Assembly: GCA_003281335.1 (NCBI GenBank)
Contig: QCCG01000006.1
Span: 1 to 64,000, forward strand
DNA from: Prochlorococcus sp. AG-347-K19
GTDB taxonomy: Bacteria; Cyanobacteriota; Cyanobacteriia; PCC-6307; Cyanobiaceae
DNA length: 64,000 nt
Reading direction: 5' to 3'
A program made the position numbers and the translations under genes. Positions 1 through 9,402 of this stretch are shown here, one piece after another. The notes beneath the pieces are model-generated. The model had not been told where the DNA came from. It searched no databases and saw nothing but the letters and a program-made list of their open reading frames with translations. Every line of letters starts with the position of its first letter. Within the stretch, counting starts at the first letter, position 1.

Positions 1-2
1 GC

Positions 3-365
3 CTCCCAACAACTAAAGCATACTTTGCAGATGCTAGTGGATTGTCTCGAAAAAATAAAATTACAACAAGGTTAGTTGTATTATTTTTAGATAAAATGAG
101 ATATTTTAATGATTTTAAAGCTTATCAATCTACACTTTCAATTACTGGAGTAAGAGGAACATTAGCTAAAAGATTTGTAAATAGTGAATTATCTGGAAAG
201 TTTTTCGGCAAAACTGGCACTCTTTCAAATGTCTTTGCATTATCTGGCTTTTTATATAAAAATGAAAGGCCAATAATTATAAGCATTATCCAAAATTCTA
301 ATAAAATTGATAAAGAAAAAGCTTTTAAATTATTACGTGATCTTTATTACTTGAAATCTTGTTAA
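3..365 (+). CDS. dacB: D-alanyl-D-alanine carboxypeptidase / PBP4 family, 3' end only
   Basis: C-terminal part of a peptidase S13 (PBP4-type) penicillin-binding protein, a periplasmic enzyme that trims peptidoglycan cross-links. The reading frame is open from the window edge, so the N-terminal half, including the SxxK nucleophile motif, lies outside. The visible part carries the conserved DASGLSRKN segment at once, then a GVRGTLAKRF stretch and the FGKTGTL segment holding the family's KTG triad. An apparent TTG start at 42 lies inside this conserved segment and is not a real start. It ends 8 bp before the convergent coaD. The family call is firm; the subtype cannot be resolved from a fragment. 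Confidence 0.85.
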   Translation, partial: LPTTKAYFADASGLSRKNKITTRLVVLFLDKMRYFNDFKAYQSTLSITGVRGTLAKRFVNSELSGKFFGKTGTLSNVFALSGFLYKNERPIIISIIQNSNKIDKEKAFKLLRDLYYLKSC

Positions 366-373
366 TAAAAATA

Positions 374-847
374 TTATTTAAAATATTCTTTTAAATCCCT
401 CTCAACAGAAGGGGGTACCATATGATTAATTGCACCACCAAATTTTGCAACTTCTTTTACTAAAGAACTACTGAGAAAACTATAATTTGTATTTGTCGAT
501 AAAAATATTGTTTCAATATCATTATTAAGAGATTTATTTGTATGAGCAATCTGAAGTTCATACTCAAAATCACTCATTGCTCTTAAGCCTCTAAGAATAA
601 GATTAGCTTTTAGATCATTTGCACAATCTACAGTTAGACCAGAATAAGAAATAACTTCAATATTTGGTAAATGAGTAAGAGAATTTTTTATTTGTATTAT
701 TCTTCTTTCAAGATTAAATGTTGGTGTTTTAGAAGTATTTTCTAAAACAGCAACTACTAGATTGCCAAATATTTTTTCAGCTCTTTCTATTAAATCAATA
801 TGCCCGTTTGTTAAAGGATCGAATGTACCAGGATAAAGAATTTTCAT
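374..847 (-). CDS. coaD: Pantetheine-phosphate adenylyltransferase
   Basis: Transfers AMP from ATP to 4'-phosphopantetheine, giving dephospho-CoA, the penultimate step of CoA synthesis in the cytoplasm. At 157 residues it has the usual family length. The N-terminus reads [21 protein letters not shown], containing the nucleotidyltransferase T/HxGH signature. [12 protein letters not shown] and the [16 protein letters not shown] motif are also present, as in bacterial CoaD. It is convergent with dacB and divergent from the flavin reductase-like gene, with about 60 bp between the starts. Confidence 0.96.
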   Translation of the reverse strand: MKILYPGTFDPLTNGHIDLIERAEKIFGNLVVAVLENTSKTPTFNLERRIIQIKNSLTHLPNIEVISYSGLTVDCANDLKANLILRGLRAMSDFEYELQIAHTNKSLNNDIETIFLSTNTNYSFLSSSLVKEVAKFGGAINHMVPPSVERDLKEYFK

Positions 848-906
848 GAATTTATTATGATCGAATAAGAAATTTAGTTAAAATAAGTTTATTAGATATA
901 TCAATT

Positions 907-1395
907 ATGACATTAAATCTAGAAGCAAAAAAAATCTTATTAAGAAAAATACCTCACGGATTATTTATTTGTGGAGTTAGAGACGAAGATAAAAATGAAG
1001 TGAATGGATTTACTGCTAGTTGGGTGACTCAAGGTTCCTTCACTCCTCCATTAGTCGTTATGGCTGTTAGAGCAGAAGGTTCTAGTCATGAAATAATAAA
1101 GTCCACCAATAAGTTCTCATTAAATGTCCTCAAAAGTGATCAAAAGGATCTAGCAGCTGTTTTCTTTAAACCCCAAAAAGCATTAGGAGGCAGATTTGAA
1201 TCTGTTGAATTTAATTTAGGTGAACTTGGATTACCTATTTTAGTTGATAGTGTTGGTGGAGTTGAATGTAATGTTGTTGGAAGTGTTATTCATGGAGACC
1301 ATACAGTTTTTGTAGGAGAAGTTCAATCTGCTTATTTGAATAATGATGTTGACTCTCTAAATTTATCTTCAACTGGCTGGAATTATGGAGGTTAA
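907..1395 (+). CDS. Flavin reductase-like domain protein
   Basis: A 162-residue single-domain protein of the flavin reductase / FMN-binding split-barrel family. The motifs GFTASWVTQGSFTPPLVVMAV and STNKFSLNVL match the FMN-binding part of NAD(P)H:flavin oxidoreductases. Its partner or substrate is unknown; in cyanobacteria such domains occur alone or fused to flavodiiron proteins, and here it stands alone. It is followed by uvrC after 9 bp on the same strand, so cotranscription is likely. The family call is good, the physiological role open. Confidence 0.85.
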   Translation: MTLNLEAKKILLRKIPHGLFICGVRDEDKNEVNGFTASWVTQGSFTPPLVVMAVRAEGSSHEIIKSTNKFSLNVLKSDQKDLAAVFFKPQKALGGRFESVEFNLGELGLPILVDSVGGVECNVVGSVIHGDHTVFVGEVQSAYLNNDVDSLNLSSTGWNYGG

Positions 1396-1404
1396 TATTT
1401 ATAT

Positions 1405-3363
1405 ATGAGTAATTCCTCTATAGAAACAATAAATAACAAATATAATTTTAAAATTGAATATAAATTAATTAATAATAAAGAATTACTAAAATCAAGATTA
1501 TCCGAAATTCCAAAGTCTTCTGGTTGCTATCTTTTTAAAGATATAGATAATAATTTACTTTATATTGGTAAATCTAAAAAACTACGCAGTAGAGTCAGTA
1601 GTTATTTTAATAATTTTTCAGATTTAACTCCAAGATTAAGTTTGATGGTTCGTCAAATAACTGAGATAGAAATAATAGTCACAGATAGCGAATATGAAGC
1701 ACTAAATTTAGAGTCAAATTTAATAAAAACAAACAAACCATACTTTAATATTCTTTTAAAGGATGATAAGAAATATCCATATCTTTGCATAACTTGGAGT
1801 GAAAAATATCCTCGAATATTTATTACAAGAAGAAGAAGAAATAGAAATAATATAGATAGATATTATGGACCTTATGTAGATGTCGGATTATTAAGGAGAA
1901 CATTATTTACGATAAAAAAAATATTTCCACTTAGACAAAGGCCAAGACCAGTCTATAAAGATAGAACTTGTTTGAATTATTCAATAGGAAGATGTCCAGG
2001 TGTTTGCCAAGAAGTAATATCATCTGACGATTATAAAAAAATAATGAAACAAGTATCTATGATATTTCAGGGAAGGAATGATGATTTAGAAATTTTTTTA
2101 CAAAAAAAAATGTTGCAATTTTCAAATGATTTAGATTACGAAAATGCAGCAAAAATAAGGGACCAAATTTCAGGTTTAAAATTATTAACTGAATCACAAA
2201 AAATATCAATACCTGATTCTTCAATTAATAGAGATATCTTTGGAATAGTTTCAAAAAAAAATGTAGCTAGTATACAAATTTTCCAAATGAGATCTGGTAA
2301 GCTTATTGGAAGAATTGGCTATAGTCAAAAATTAAATAATGAAGATGAAAATTTTATTTTACAAAAGATATTAGAAGAGCATTATATGAATGTAGAAGCC
2401 GTAGAAATACCATCAGAAATTCTTATTCAATATAACCTTCCAAAACAAGCAACCATAGAGGATTGGTTATCGGAGCTAAGAAAAAAGAAAGTAAAAATCT
2501 TAATCCCAAAACGAAATAAAAAACATGAAACTGTAGAAATGGTTTTAAAAAATGCGAAATTGGAATTAGATAGAATATTAAATGGGATACAAGATAATGA
2601 ATCATCAATTGAAGATCTTGCCCAAATACTTGAATTAAGCGAACAACCTAAAAGAATTGAAGGTTATGATATAAGCCATATACAAGGCAGTGACCCTGTA
2701 GCATCTCAAGTCGTTTTTATTGATGGGATTCCTTCTAAACAGAATTATAGGAAATATAAAATTAAAGATCCAAACGTTTTTGTAGGACATAGTGATGATT
2801 TTGCTTCGATATATGAAGTAATACATAGAAGGTTTAAAAAATGGTCAAGATTTAAAAAAAGCGGAGGGGATTTTTCAATATTAAATGATAAAACGAATAG
2901 TAAATTAGACAATGAACTTCTATCAGATTGGCCTGATTTAATAATGATTGATGGAGGAAAAGGACAGTTAAATGCAGCTATTAAAGCATTAAAAGATTTA
3001 AATCTTGAGGAAGAAGTAACTATATGTTCATTAGCAAAAAAAAATGAAGAAATATTTATTCCAGGCTTTACTAAGGCTCTTGATACTGATGAAAATCAAA
3101 AAGGTGTTCTTCTATTAAGAAGGTTAAGAGATGAAGCACATAGATTTGCATTATCTTTTCATAGAGAAAAAAGATCTAAGAGAATGAATAGATCTCAATT
3201 GTCCCAAATCAGTGGATTAGGTCCATCAAGAATAAGAGAATTGCTTGAGCATTTTAAATCAATAGACGCGATAAGAATAGCTAGTAAAGAGGATTTATCA
3301 AAAGTTAAAGGACTTGGAAAAAATTCAGTAAATGATATATATGAATATTTTAACGAGTTATAA
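1405..3363 (+). CDS. uvrC: Excinuclease ABC subunit C
   Basis: UvrC makes the dual incisions during nucleotide excision repair together with UvrAB. The 652-residue protein has the full architecture: an N-terminal GIY-YIG nuclease domain (GCYLF and LLYIGKSKKLRSRV, about residues 37-70), a UVR motif (DYENAAKIRDQI, about 245-260) for UvrB contact, an RNase H-like endonuclease domain containing GYDISHIQGSDPVAS and MIDGGKGQL, and C-terminal helix-hairpin-helix repeats (ISGLGPSRIREL, VKGLGKNSV). It starts at ATG, 9 bp after the flavin reductase-like gene. No anomalies seen. Confidence 0.98.
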   Translation: MSNSSIETINNKYNFKIEYKLINNKELLKSRLSEIPKSSGCYLFKDIDNNLLYIGKSKKLRSRVSSYFNNFSDLTPRLSLMVRQITEIEIIVTDSEYEALNLESNLIKTNKPYFNILLKDDKKYPYLCITWSEKYPRIFITRRRRNRNNIDRYYGPYVDVGLLRRTLFTIKKIFPLRQRPRPVYKDRTCLNYSIGRCPGVCQEVISSDDYKKIMKQVSMIFQGRNDDLEIFLQKKMLQFSNDLDYENAAKIRDQISGLKLLTESQKISIPDSSINRDIFGIVSKKNVASIQIFQMRSGKLIGRIGYSQKLNNEDENFILQKILEEHYMNVEAVEIPSEILIQYNLPKQATIEDWLSELRKKKVKILIPKRNKKHETVEMVLKNAKLELDRILNGIQDNESSIEDLAQILELSEQPKRIEGYDISHIQGSDPVASQVVFIDGIPSKQNYRKYKIKDPNVFVGHSDDFASIYEVIHRRFKKWSRFKKSGGDFSILNDKTNSKLDNELLSDWPDLIMIDGGKGQLNAAIKALKDLNLEEEVTICSLAKKNEEIFIPGFTKALDTDENQKGVLLLRRLRDEAHRFALSFHREKRSKRMNRSQLSQISGLGPSRIRELLEHFKSIDAIRIASKEDLSKVKGLGKNSVNDIYEYFNEL

Positions 3364-3451
3364 ATATTAATTAATTTTTGAAAAATAGATTTCTTGATAT
3401 TATTAAATATAACTATATTAAAAATATATATTTTTATATTAATCTAGTAAT

Positions 3452-4018
3452 TTGGCAGCTGAAGCATATCTCTGGTTTAAATCACTTCACATTATGGGTG
3501 TAATCGTTTGGTTTGCGGGACTTTTTTATTTAGTAAGACTTTTTATATACCATGAAGAATCTAAAAATATGGATAATGAATTAAAAATTGCCTTTAATAA
3601 ACAATACACCTTGATGGAAAAAAGGCTGGCGAATATAATCACAACACCTGGGATGATATTAGCTTTAAGTATGGCTATATGCATGGTTATTATGCAACCA
3701 AGTTGGTTAAGTGAGAAGTGGTTGCAAATTAAAATTTCTTTTGTTTTAGCATTAGTAATTTATCATTCTTATTGTTATAAAATAATGTATTCATTACAAA
3801 ATGGCACTTCAACCATTTCAGCAAAAAACCTTAGATTATTAAATGAATTGCCTACTTTATTATTATTTATAATTGTACTTTTAGTTATTTTTAAAAATAA
3901 TTTTCCAACTAGTGTTGCTACATGGAGCGTAGTTGGACTAATTATTTTCATGTTGGCTTCAATACAATTATATGCAAAGATTAGAAAGAAAAATGAGAAT
4001 TCATTAAGTAATGAATAG
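3452..4018 (+). CDS. hemJ: Protoporphyrinogen IX oxidase, HemJ type
   Basis: HemJ (UPF0093) oxidises protoporphyrinogen IX to protoporphyrin IX in the membrane, the common step before heme and chlorophyll. The 188-residue protein has about four to five membrane helices. It has the conserved N-terminal histidine in LHIMGVIVWFAGLFYLVRLF and the K/R-rich loop EKRLANIITTPGM typical of the family. The start is TTG at 3452; no in-frame ATG lies ahead of the conserved N-terminus. Its last 8 bp overlap the PHP gene, suggesting translational coupling. ChlH, which uses the product, lies about 49 kb downstream. Confidence 0.93.
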   Translation: MAAEAYLWFKSLHIMGVIVWFAGLFYLVRLFIYHEESKNMDNELKIAFNKQYTLMEKRLANIITTPGMILALSMAICMVIMQPSWLSEKWLQIKISFVLALVIYHSYCYKIMYSLQNGTSTISAKNLRLLNELPTLLLFIIVLLVIFKNNFPTSVATWSVVGLIIFMLASIQLYAKIRKKNENSLSNE

Positions 4019-4658
4019 GGAAGACTTAGTAAAATTAACTTCCAATATTAATAAAAATAGTTGTCCTAAAAATATTAATTTTCACTGTCATACAAAATTT
4101 AGTGATGGAAGTCTAGAACCATATGAACTTTTAGAACAAGCTTATAAAAATAACTTGAAATTTTTATCAATAACCGATCATCATACAATTAAAGCTCATG
4201 AATATATTAAAAAAAATAATATACTCAAAAATTATCCTAAAGATTCTTTTACATTAATTTCGGGAATAGAAATTAATTGTTTGATTCTAGGATGTTTAGT
4301 ACATGTAATTGGATTGGGAATAGATATAAAAAGTAAACATCTAAATCCATACATCCTTGGAGAGTCACCAATAGGTAATGATTTAAATATTAAATCAGTT
4401 ATTAAAGCAATAAATTTAGCTGGTGGTTTATCATTTCTTGCACATCCAGCGAGATATAGGATTCCCTTTTATAAAATAATTCCAGAGGCCAAAATACAAG
4501 GTATTGATGGAATAGAGGTTTGGTACGATTATGAACTTAATGAAGTATGGAATCCTAGTTTATTTGTATGTTCAGAAATAGATAAATTAGCAGATAAATA
4601 TTCAATGCTAAAAACATGCGGAACAGATAGTCACGGACTTTCGCTATTAGGTAGATAA
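4011..4658 (+). CDS. PHP-domain metal-dependent phosphoesterase
   Basis: A 215-residue polymerase-and-histidinol-phosphatase (PHP) domain protein. HCHTKFSDGS, ITDHHT, SGIEI and FLAHPARY supply the metal-binding histidines, and CGTDSHG forms the last metal motif near the C-terminus. Relatives include nucleoside 3',5'-bisphosphate and oligoribonucleotide phosphatases (TrpH/YciV type), but the substrate cannot be read from sequence. It overlaps hemJ by 8 bp and converges on cobN with 1 bp between the stops. Confidence 0.88.
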   Translation: MNREDLVKLTSNINKNSCPKNINFHCHTKFSDGSLEPYELLEQAYKNNLKFLSITDHHTIKAHEYIKKNNILKNYPKDSFTLISGIEINCLILGCLVHVIGLGIDIKSKHLNPYILGESPIGNDLNIKSVIKAINLAGGLSFLAHPARYRIPFYKIIPEAKIQGIDGIEVWYDYELNEVWNPSLFVCSEIDKLADKYSMLKTCGTDSHGLSLLGR

Positions 4659-4659
4659 T

Positions 4660-7600
4660 TCAGAATTCGTTTTTTTCAATGATCGAATCAGTATTAATAA
4701 TAATGTTCTTTAAATTTTCAATGACATCTGATGAACAATTATTCCACATTTTTCTATTGACAATTTCAAGAAATCTTTGTGCAATATCTCTTAAAGCCCA
4801 TGGATTATTCTCTAGAAAGAAATTCTTAAGATCCAGATCACATAACCATGATTTATAAACTTCCTCATAACACCAATCTGAGACTACTTCAGTAGAAGCA
4901 TCAAAAGCATATAAGTAATCTAGTGTAGCTGAAAATTCAAACGCTCCTTTATAACCATTATCCTTCATTCCATTTATCCATTTAGGGTTAAGTATTCTTG
5001 ATATAACAACTTTATTAATTTCATCTTGTAATTTTGATATTTTAGACAATCCAAATTTTGATAAATCACCATGATACATTTCAGGTAATTTACCGCTCAA
5101 TTTTTTTACTGCTGAAGATAATCCGCCCTGAAACTGATAATAATCATCAGAATCTAAAATATCATGTTCCTTATTATCTTGGTTATGAACAACTAACTGC
5201 ACATTTTTAAGAGCATTTTCTAATGATTTTTTATCCTCTATAGGTTCAAGATTATCACTGTAAATCCACTTACTCCAATTAAGAAAAGATTCTCCAAAAT
5301 CATCAATATTATCCCAATTAGAATTTGAAATTAGTTCTTGCAGACCAGCTCCATATGAACCTGGCGCTGACCCAAATATACGATTAATTGAATCACCTTC
5401 CCTTGATGCCCCAGCAAGAGGGTTAAATTTATCATCCTCATTAAGATTAGAAACAAGATTTATTGCTTTAGAAGTTAATTTAACTAACTGTGGAAATGCA
5501 TCTCTAAACATTCCCGAAATCCTTAAAGTAACATCAACCCTTGGTCTTTCGAGAACAGATAAAGGAATGATTTCTAGATCAACTACTCTTCTTGAAGGCC
5601 CATCCCAAATAGGCTGTACACCTAATAAATATAGTATTTGACAAATATCTTCACCACCATTTCTCATTGTGGATGTTGCCCATACAGATATTGCTATATT
5701 TTTTAAATCTTCTCCATTATCTTGTTTGTATAAATCAAGTATTTGCGCAGCGGACTGACAACCAACACTCCATGCTGATTCAGTTGGCAGTCCTCTCGAA
5801 TCAACTGAAAAGAAATTTTTACCAGTGGGTAAAGTTTCAGTTTTACCTCTCGTAGGGGCTCCAGATGGACCACTTTTTACATATTGTCCATTTAATGAAT
5901 TAATAAATGATAATTTCTCATTATATGAAGAATTAATGATTGGATATAGAATCTCTTTTTTTAATAATAAAAAATACTTATTATGTTTTTTTTCTTTAAA
6001 GAAATAGTCTATTATTTTCTGATTTTTATATATTTCTAGATTTTTTATATTGGTATTCTTTTTATAAAAAAACAAATATATTAAATACTTTGCTTGTTGT
6101 TCCAAAAAATCAATAGCCATTCTAAAGTTTAAAATATTTTTGTTGGAAAAAGTCAATAATATTTTTTTATCCTTTTCACTTAATATTTGATCATATTGAT
6201 TTGTCCAAGGATTCAAATCTAGTTTTAAATGTTTTGCTATATATTGAATAACACCAATTCGGTTGGCATTTGGTACTCTGGCAATACACAAGAATAAATT
6301 TATTTCATTAATGGCATTCTGCCGATTGCCAAAAATATGCAAACCTGTCCTAATTTGAGATTCTTTAATTTTGCAAAGAAAGGAATCAATTTCATCTATT
6401 TGATTATTTTTATTCTTTAAAGTAATTTCGCTAAAATCTTTTTTAATTAATTCAAAAATTGATTTTTCTATTATTTTAATCCGATTAGAATTTAATAATT
6501 TTGCTTCAAAATATTCGTCTAAATAATTTTCTAATAATGAATATTTGCCATATAATTCTGACCTATCCAAAGGAGGGGTTAAATGATCAATAATTGTTGC
6601 AGCAGTCCTTCTTTTAGCTTGGGATCCTTCTCCAGGATCATTTACTATAAAGGGATATATGTTTGGTATTGCCGGACAAATAATATTTGGAAAACATTTA
6701 TTGCTTAAACCTATAGATTTACCAGGTAACCATTCAACAGTCCCATGTTTACCAATATGGCACATAGCATTTGCATTAAAAACTTTTTCAATCCAAAAAT
6801 ATTGTGCTAAATATCTATGGGGAGGTGGAAGTTCGGGAGAATGAATATCTCTATCAGTGAAGGCGTCATAACCTCGTTGAGGTTGAATCAATAATGTTAT
6901 TTTTCCAAATCTAATACCATTTATTGAGAAGCCTTTATTATCTAGATCGATCGCATCAGATGGTTTACCCCAACGACTAAAAATAATATTTTTGGGATCA
7001 AGTTCTAAATAATTCCAATATTTTAAATATTCACTAAGTGGTAAGTAATCTAATGGTTTATTATTTTGAGATTCAATATCATTAGTTCTAGTTTTTATAA
7101 GCATTGACATTAATTCCGAAGAATCTTGAGGATAATTACAAGATCCAAGGTCATAACCTTCTTCTTTTAACCAATTAAGAATATTTATTATTGAAGATGG
7201 TGTATTTAGACCAACGCCATTACCGATTCTTCCGTTCTTTACTGGATAATTACTTATTACTAAACAAATTCTTTTATCAAAATTATTAAGTTTCTGAAGT
7301 TTCACATAATTTGTTGCAAATTTTGAAATCCATTGAATACCTACTTGATCAGCTTTGTAACTAGTAATTTCACTATATAGTGTATTTTTCTTAGAAATAA
7401 TTTCTTTAAATGCTGAAGGACAGGTAGTAATTCTTCCATCAAATTCGGGAATAATTATTTGCATTAATAAATCAGATGAATTCATTCCAATAGACGAATT
7501 TAACCACTTTTTTCTTGATCTATTAGAAGAAAGAAGTTGTAAAATTGGAATTTTAAGAGAAGTAAAAATATTTGTTGAATTTTCAATTAAATCGTTATTT

Positions 7601-8397
7601 TTGATTTGAGATGAAGAAAATGAAGTTGTGGTAATTATTAGTTTAATATCTTCTTTTTTAAAAATGTCTATTAATTTCTTCTGAATAATATGATCTTTTA
7701 GTGTTGAAATAAAAAATGTTTTAGGAGATAGTCCGCATTTTCTTAATTGCAAATTAAGTTTTTCGTTTACTTCAATTTCATTAGCCAAAAAAAGTGATTT
7801 ATAGGATATTATTCCTATCTTTTCGCCTTTTTCATTTTTCCAATCATATAAGTAGGGATCTGAATAAAAAGTAATATTCAAAAAATCATCAGGAATTAAT
7901 TTTTCATCTACAACTAAATAATTTAAACAATTAAGAAACTTTCTATAATTATCCAGTCCTCCAGATCTTAGTAATCTAGAAATATTTAATGCAATATTTT
8001 TATCTATACTACTTATTTCACATAAGGAAATTTCCTGATCAATGGTACCTGATAGGATTACTAACTTCCTTTTTTTATTAACTGCTTGCCAATTTAAAAG
8101 TTGTTCAATTCCATAGTTCCATGTACCTTTATCTCCAAATATTCTAAGTACGACAACTTTTGCATAATTTATTGTTTTTAATAAATAATTATCTATTTGA
8201 GCTGAGGAATTTAAATTAGAAATTTCTAAAGCTCTCATATTATTTTTTAATGAAGAAAAGTCCTTTTCTAACAATAAGTTTGATATAAGATTTAAATCAG
8301 CCTTGACACTTGTTATAAAAATAAAATCTGCAGCTGGTTGCTCAATTAAATCATCCTTATTCTTTTCATTTCCTGCTATATTTAATATCCTGTGCAT
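4660..8397 (-). CDS. cobN: Cobaltochelatase large subunit
   Basis: The 1245-residue large subunit inserting cobalt into the corrin precursor during cobalamin-type cofactor synthesis. It carries the CobN/ChlH superfamily core: HIGKHGTVEWLPGKS (near residue 540), the PGEGSQAKRR segment, and a C-terminal half with GLPTESAWSVGCQSA and ISGMFRDAFPQL. Length and divergence from the ChlH at 53-57 kb, plus a lone position away from chlorophyll genes, support CobN over ChlH. Marine cyanobacteria are known to make pseudocobalamin; metH, a user of it, lies 1 kb away on the other strand. The small chelatase subunits are not in this window. Confidence 0.93.
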   Translation of the reverse strand: MHRILNIAGNEKNKDDLIEQPAADFIFITSVKADLNLISNLLLEKDFSSLKNNMRALEISNLNSSAQIDNYLLKTINYAKVVVLRIFGDKGTWNYGIEQLLNWQAVNKKRKLVILSGTIDQEISLCEISSIDKNIALNISRLLRSGGLDNYRKFLNCLNYLVVDEKLIPDDFLNITFYSDPYLYDWKNEKGEKIGIISYKSLFLANEIEVNEKLNLQLRKCGLSPKTFFISTLKDHIIQKKLIDIFKKEDIKLIITTTSFSSSQIKNNDLIENSTNIFTSLKIPILQLLSSNRSRKKWLNSSIGMNSSDLLMQIIIPEFDGRITTCPSAFKEIISKKNTLYSEITSYKADQVGIQWISKFATNYVKLQKLNNFDKRICLVISNYPVKNGRIGNGVGLNTPSSIINILNWLKEEGYDLGSCNYPQDSSELMSMLIKTRTNDIESQNNKPLDYLPLSEYLKYWNYLELDPKNIIFSRWGKPSDAIDLDNKGFSINGIRFGKITLLIQPQRGYDAFTDRDIHSPELPPPHRYLAQYFWIEKVFNANAMCHIGKHGTVEWLPGKSIGLSNKCFPNIICPAIPNIYPFIVNDPGEGSQAKRRTAATIIDHLTPPLDRSELYGKYSLLENYLDEYFEAKLLNSNRIKIIEKSIFELIKKDFSEITLKNKNNQIDEIDSFLCKIKESQIRTGLHIFGNRQNAINEINLFLCIARVPNANRIGVIQYIAKHLKLDLNPWTNQYDQILSEKDKKILLTFSNKNILNFRMAIDFLEQQAKYLIYLFFYKKNTNIKNLEIYKNQKIIDYFFKEKKHNKYFLLLKKEILYPIINSSYNEKLSFINSLNGQYVKSGPSGAPTRGKTETLPTGKNFFSVDSRGLPTESAWSVGCQSAAQILDLYKQDNGEDLKNIAISVWATSTMRNGGEDICQILYLLGVQPIWDGPSRRVVDLEIIPLSVLERPRVDVTLRISGMFRDAFPQLVKLTSKAINLVSNLNEDDKFNPLAGASREGDSINRIFGSAPGSYGAGLQELISNSNWDNIDDFGESFLNWSKWIYSDNLEPIEDKKSLENALKNVQLVVHNQDNKEHDILDSDDYYQFQGGLSSAVKKLSGKLPEMYHGDLSKFGLSKISKLQDEINKVVISRILNPKWINGMKDNGYKGAFEFSATLDYLYAFDASTEVVSDWCYEEVYKSWLCDLDLKNFFLENNPWALRDIAQRFLEIVNRKMWNNCSSDVIENLKNIIINTDSIIEKNEF

Positions 8398-8469
8398 TTT
8401 TATATATAAATAAGGTTTAGAATACGTAAGTAGGATAAAACAAGTTTACCTTAATTAAATAAATTTAAT

Positions 8470-9384
8470 ATGCATGAATTTCTTCCATACGCCTGGTTCG
8501 AAGGTAAATGTATTCCGTTTAAAGAAGCAAAAATATCAATAGCTACTCATGCACTACATTACGGTACTGCTGCATTTGGAGGAATGCGCGCGATACCTAA
8601 CCCAACAAACAAAGAAGAATTCCTTTTGTTTAGAACTGATAAACATATAAAAAGATTATCTCAAAGTGCAAAATTACTCTTAACTGAGATTTCTGAAGAA
8701 TATATTTTTAAAGCCTTAGAAGAAGTTATAAAAAGAAACAAGCCAGAAAAACCTATTTATATAAGACCATTTGTATATACAAGCGATTTAGGTATAGCGC
8801 CAAGGTTACACAATATTGAAACAGATTTCTTTATTTATTGTATTGAACTAGGAGATTATCTATCCCCAGATGGTGTTTCTTGTAGAATGAGTAGTTGGAC
8901 AAGACAAGAAGATAGATCTCTCCCCTTAAGAGGAAAAATAAGTGGAGCATATATTACTAGTTCATTAGCCAAAACAGAAGCCAGTTTATCAGGTTTTGAT
9001 GAAGCCCTGCTATTAAATTCAAGTGGTAAGGTAAGCGAAGCTAGTGGTATGAATTTATTTATTGTAAGGAATGGAGACTTAATAACTCCTGGTGTTGATC
9101 AAGATATCCTTGAGGGGATTACTAGAGCTAGTGTAATTGAATTAGCAAAATCATTTGGAATAAATGTAATTGAGAGGCCTGTTGATAAAACAGAATTATT
9201 AATAGCAGATGAAGTTTTTCTAACTGGTACAGCAGCAAAAATTACACCAGTAAAAAAAATTGAATCAACTGAATTAAATGTTGAAAGACCAATAATGAAT
9301 AAATTAAAAAGTAAGCTTATAGAAATAACAGAAGGTCGTTCTCAAGACTATGATAATTGGGTAACAAGAATTTCACTGAAATAA
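8470..9384 (+). CDS. ilvE: Branched-chain amino acid aminotransferase
   Basis: A class IV PLP-dependent aminotransferase (304 residues) for the last step of leucine, isoleucine and valine synthesis. Family features are the N-terminal YAWFEGKCIPFKEAKIS and HALHYGTAAFGGMRA segments, the Schiff-base lysine in GKISGAYITSSLAK, the EASGMNLFIV motif and FLTGTAAKITPV. A gap of about 70 bp separates it from the divergent cobN, so this region should hold both promoters. metH follows after 18 bp on the same strand. Confidence 0.95.
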   Translation: MHEFLPYAWFEGKCIPFKEAKISIATHALHYGTAAFGGMRAIPNPTNKEEFLLFRTDKHIKRLSQSAKLLLTEISEEYIFKALEEVIKRNKPEKPIYIRPFVYTSDLGIAPRLHNIETDFFIYCIELGDYLSPDGVSCRMSSWTRQEDRSLPLRGKISGAYITSSLAKTEASLSGFDEALLLNSSGKVSEASGMNLFIVRNGDLITPGVDQDILEGITRASVIELAKSFGINVIERPVDKTELLIADEVFLTGTAAKITPVKKIESTELNVERPIMNKLKSKLIEITEGRSQDYDNWVTRISLK

Positions 9385-9402
9385 ATTAATTTTTACCTAA
9401 AA

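Noticed and set aside
8398..8469. Cobalamin riboswitch ahead of cobN or ilvE
   Set aside because: Only 72 bp, far too short for the riboswitch, and no B12-box-like sequence seen.
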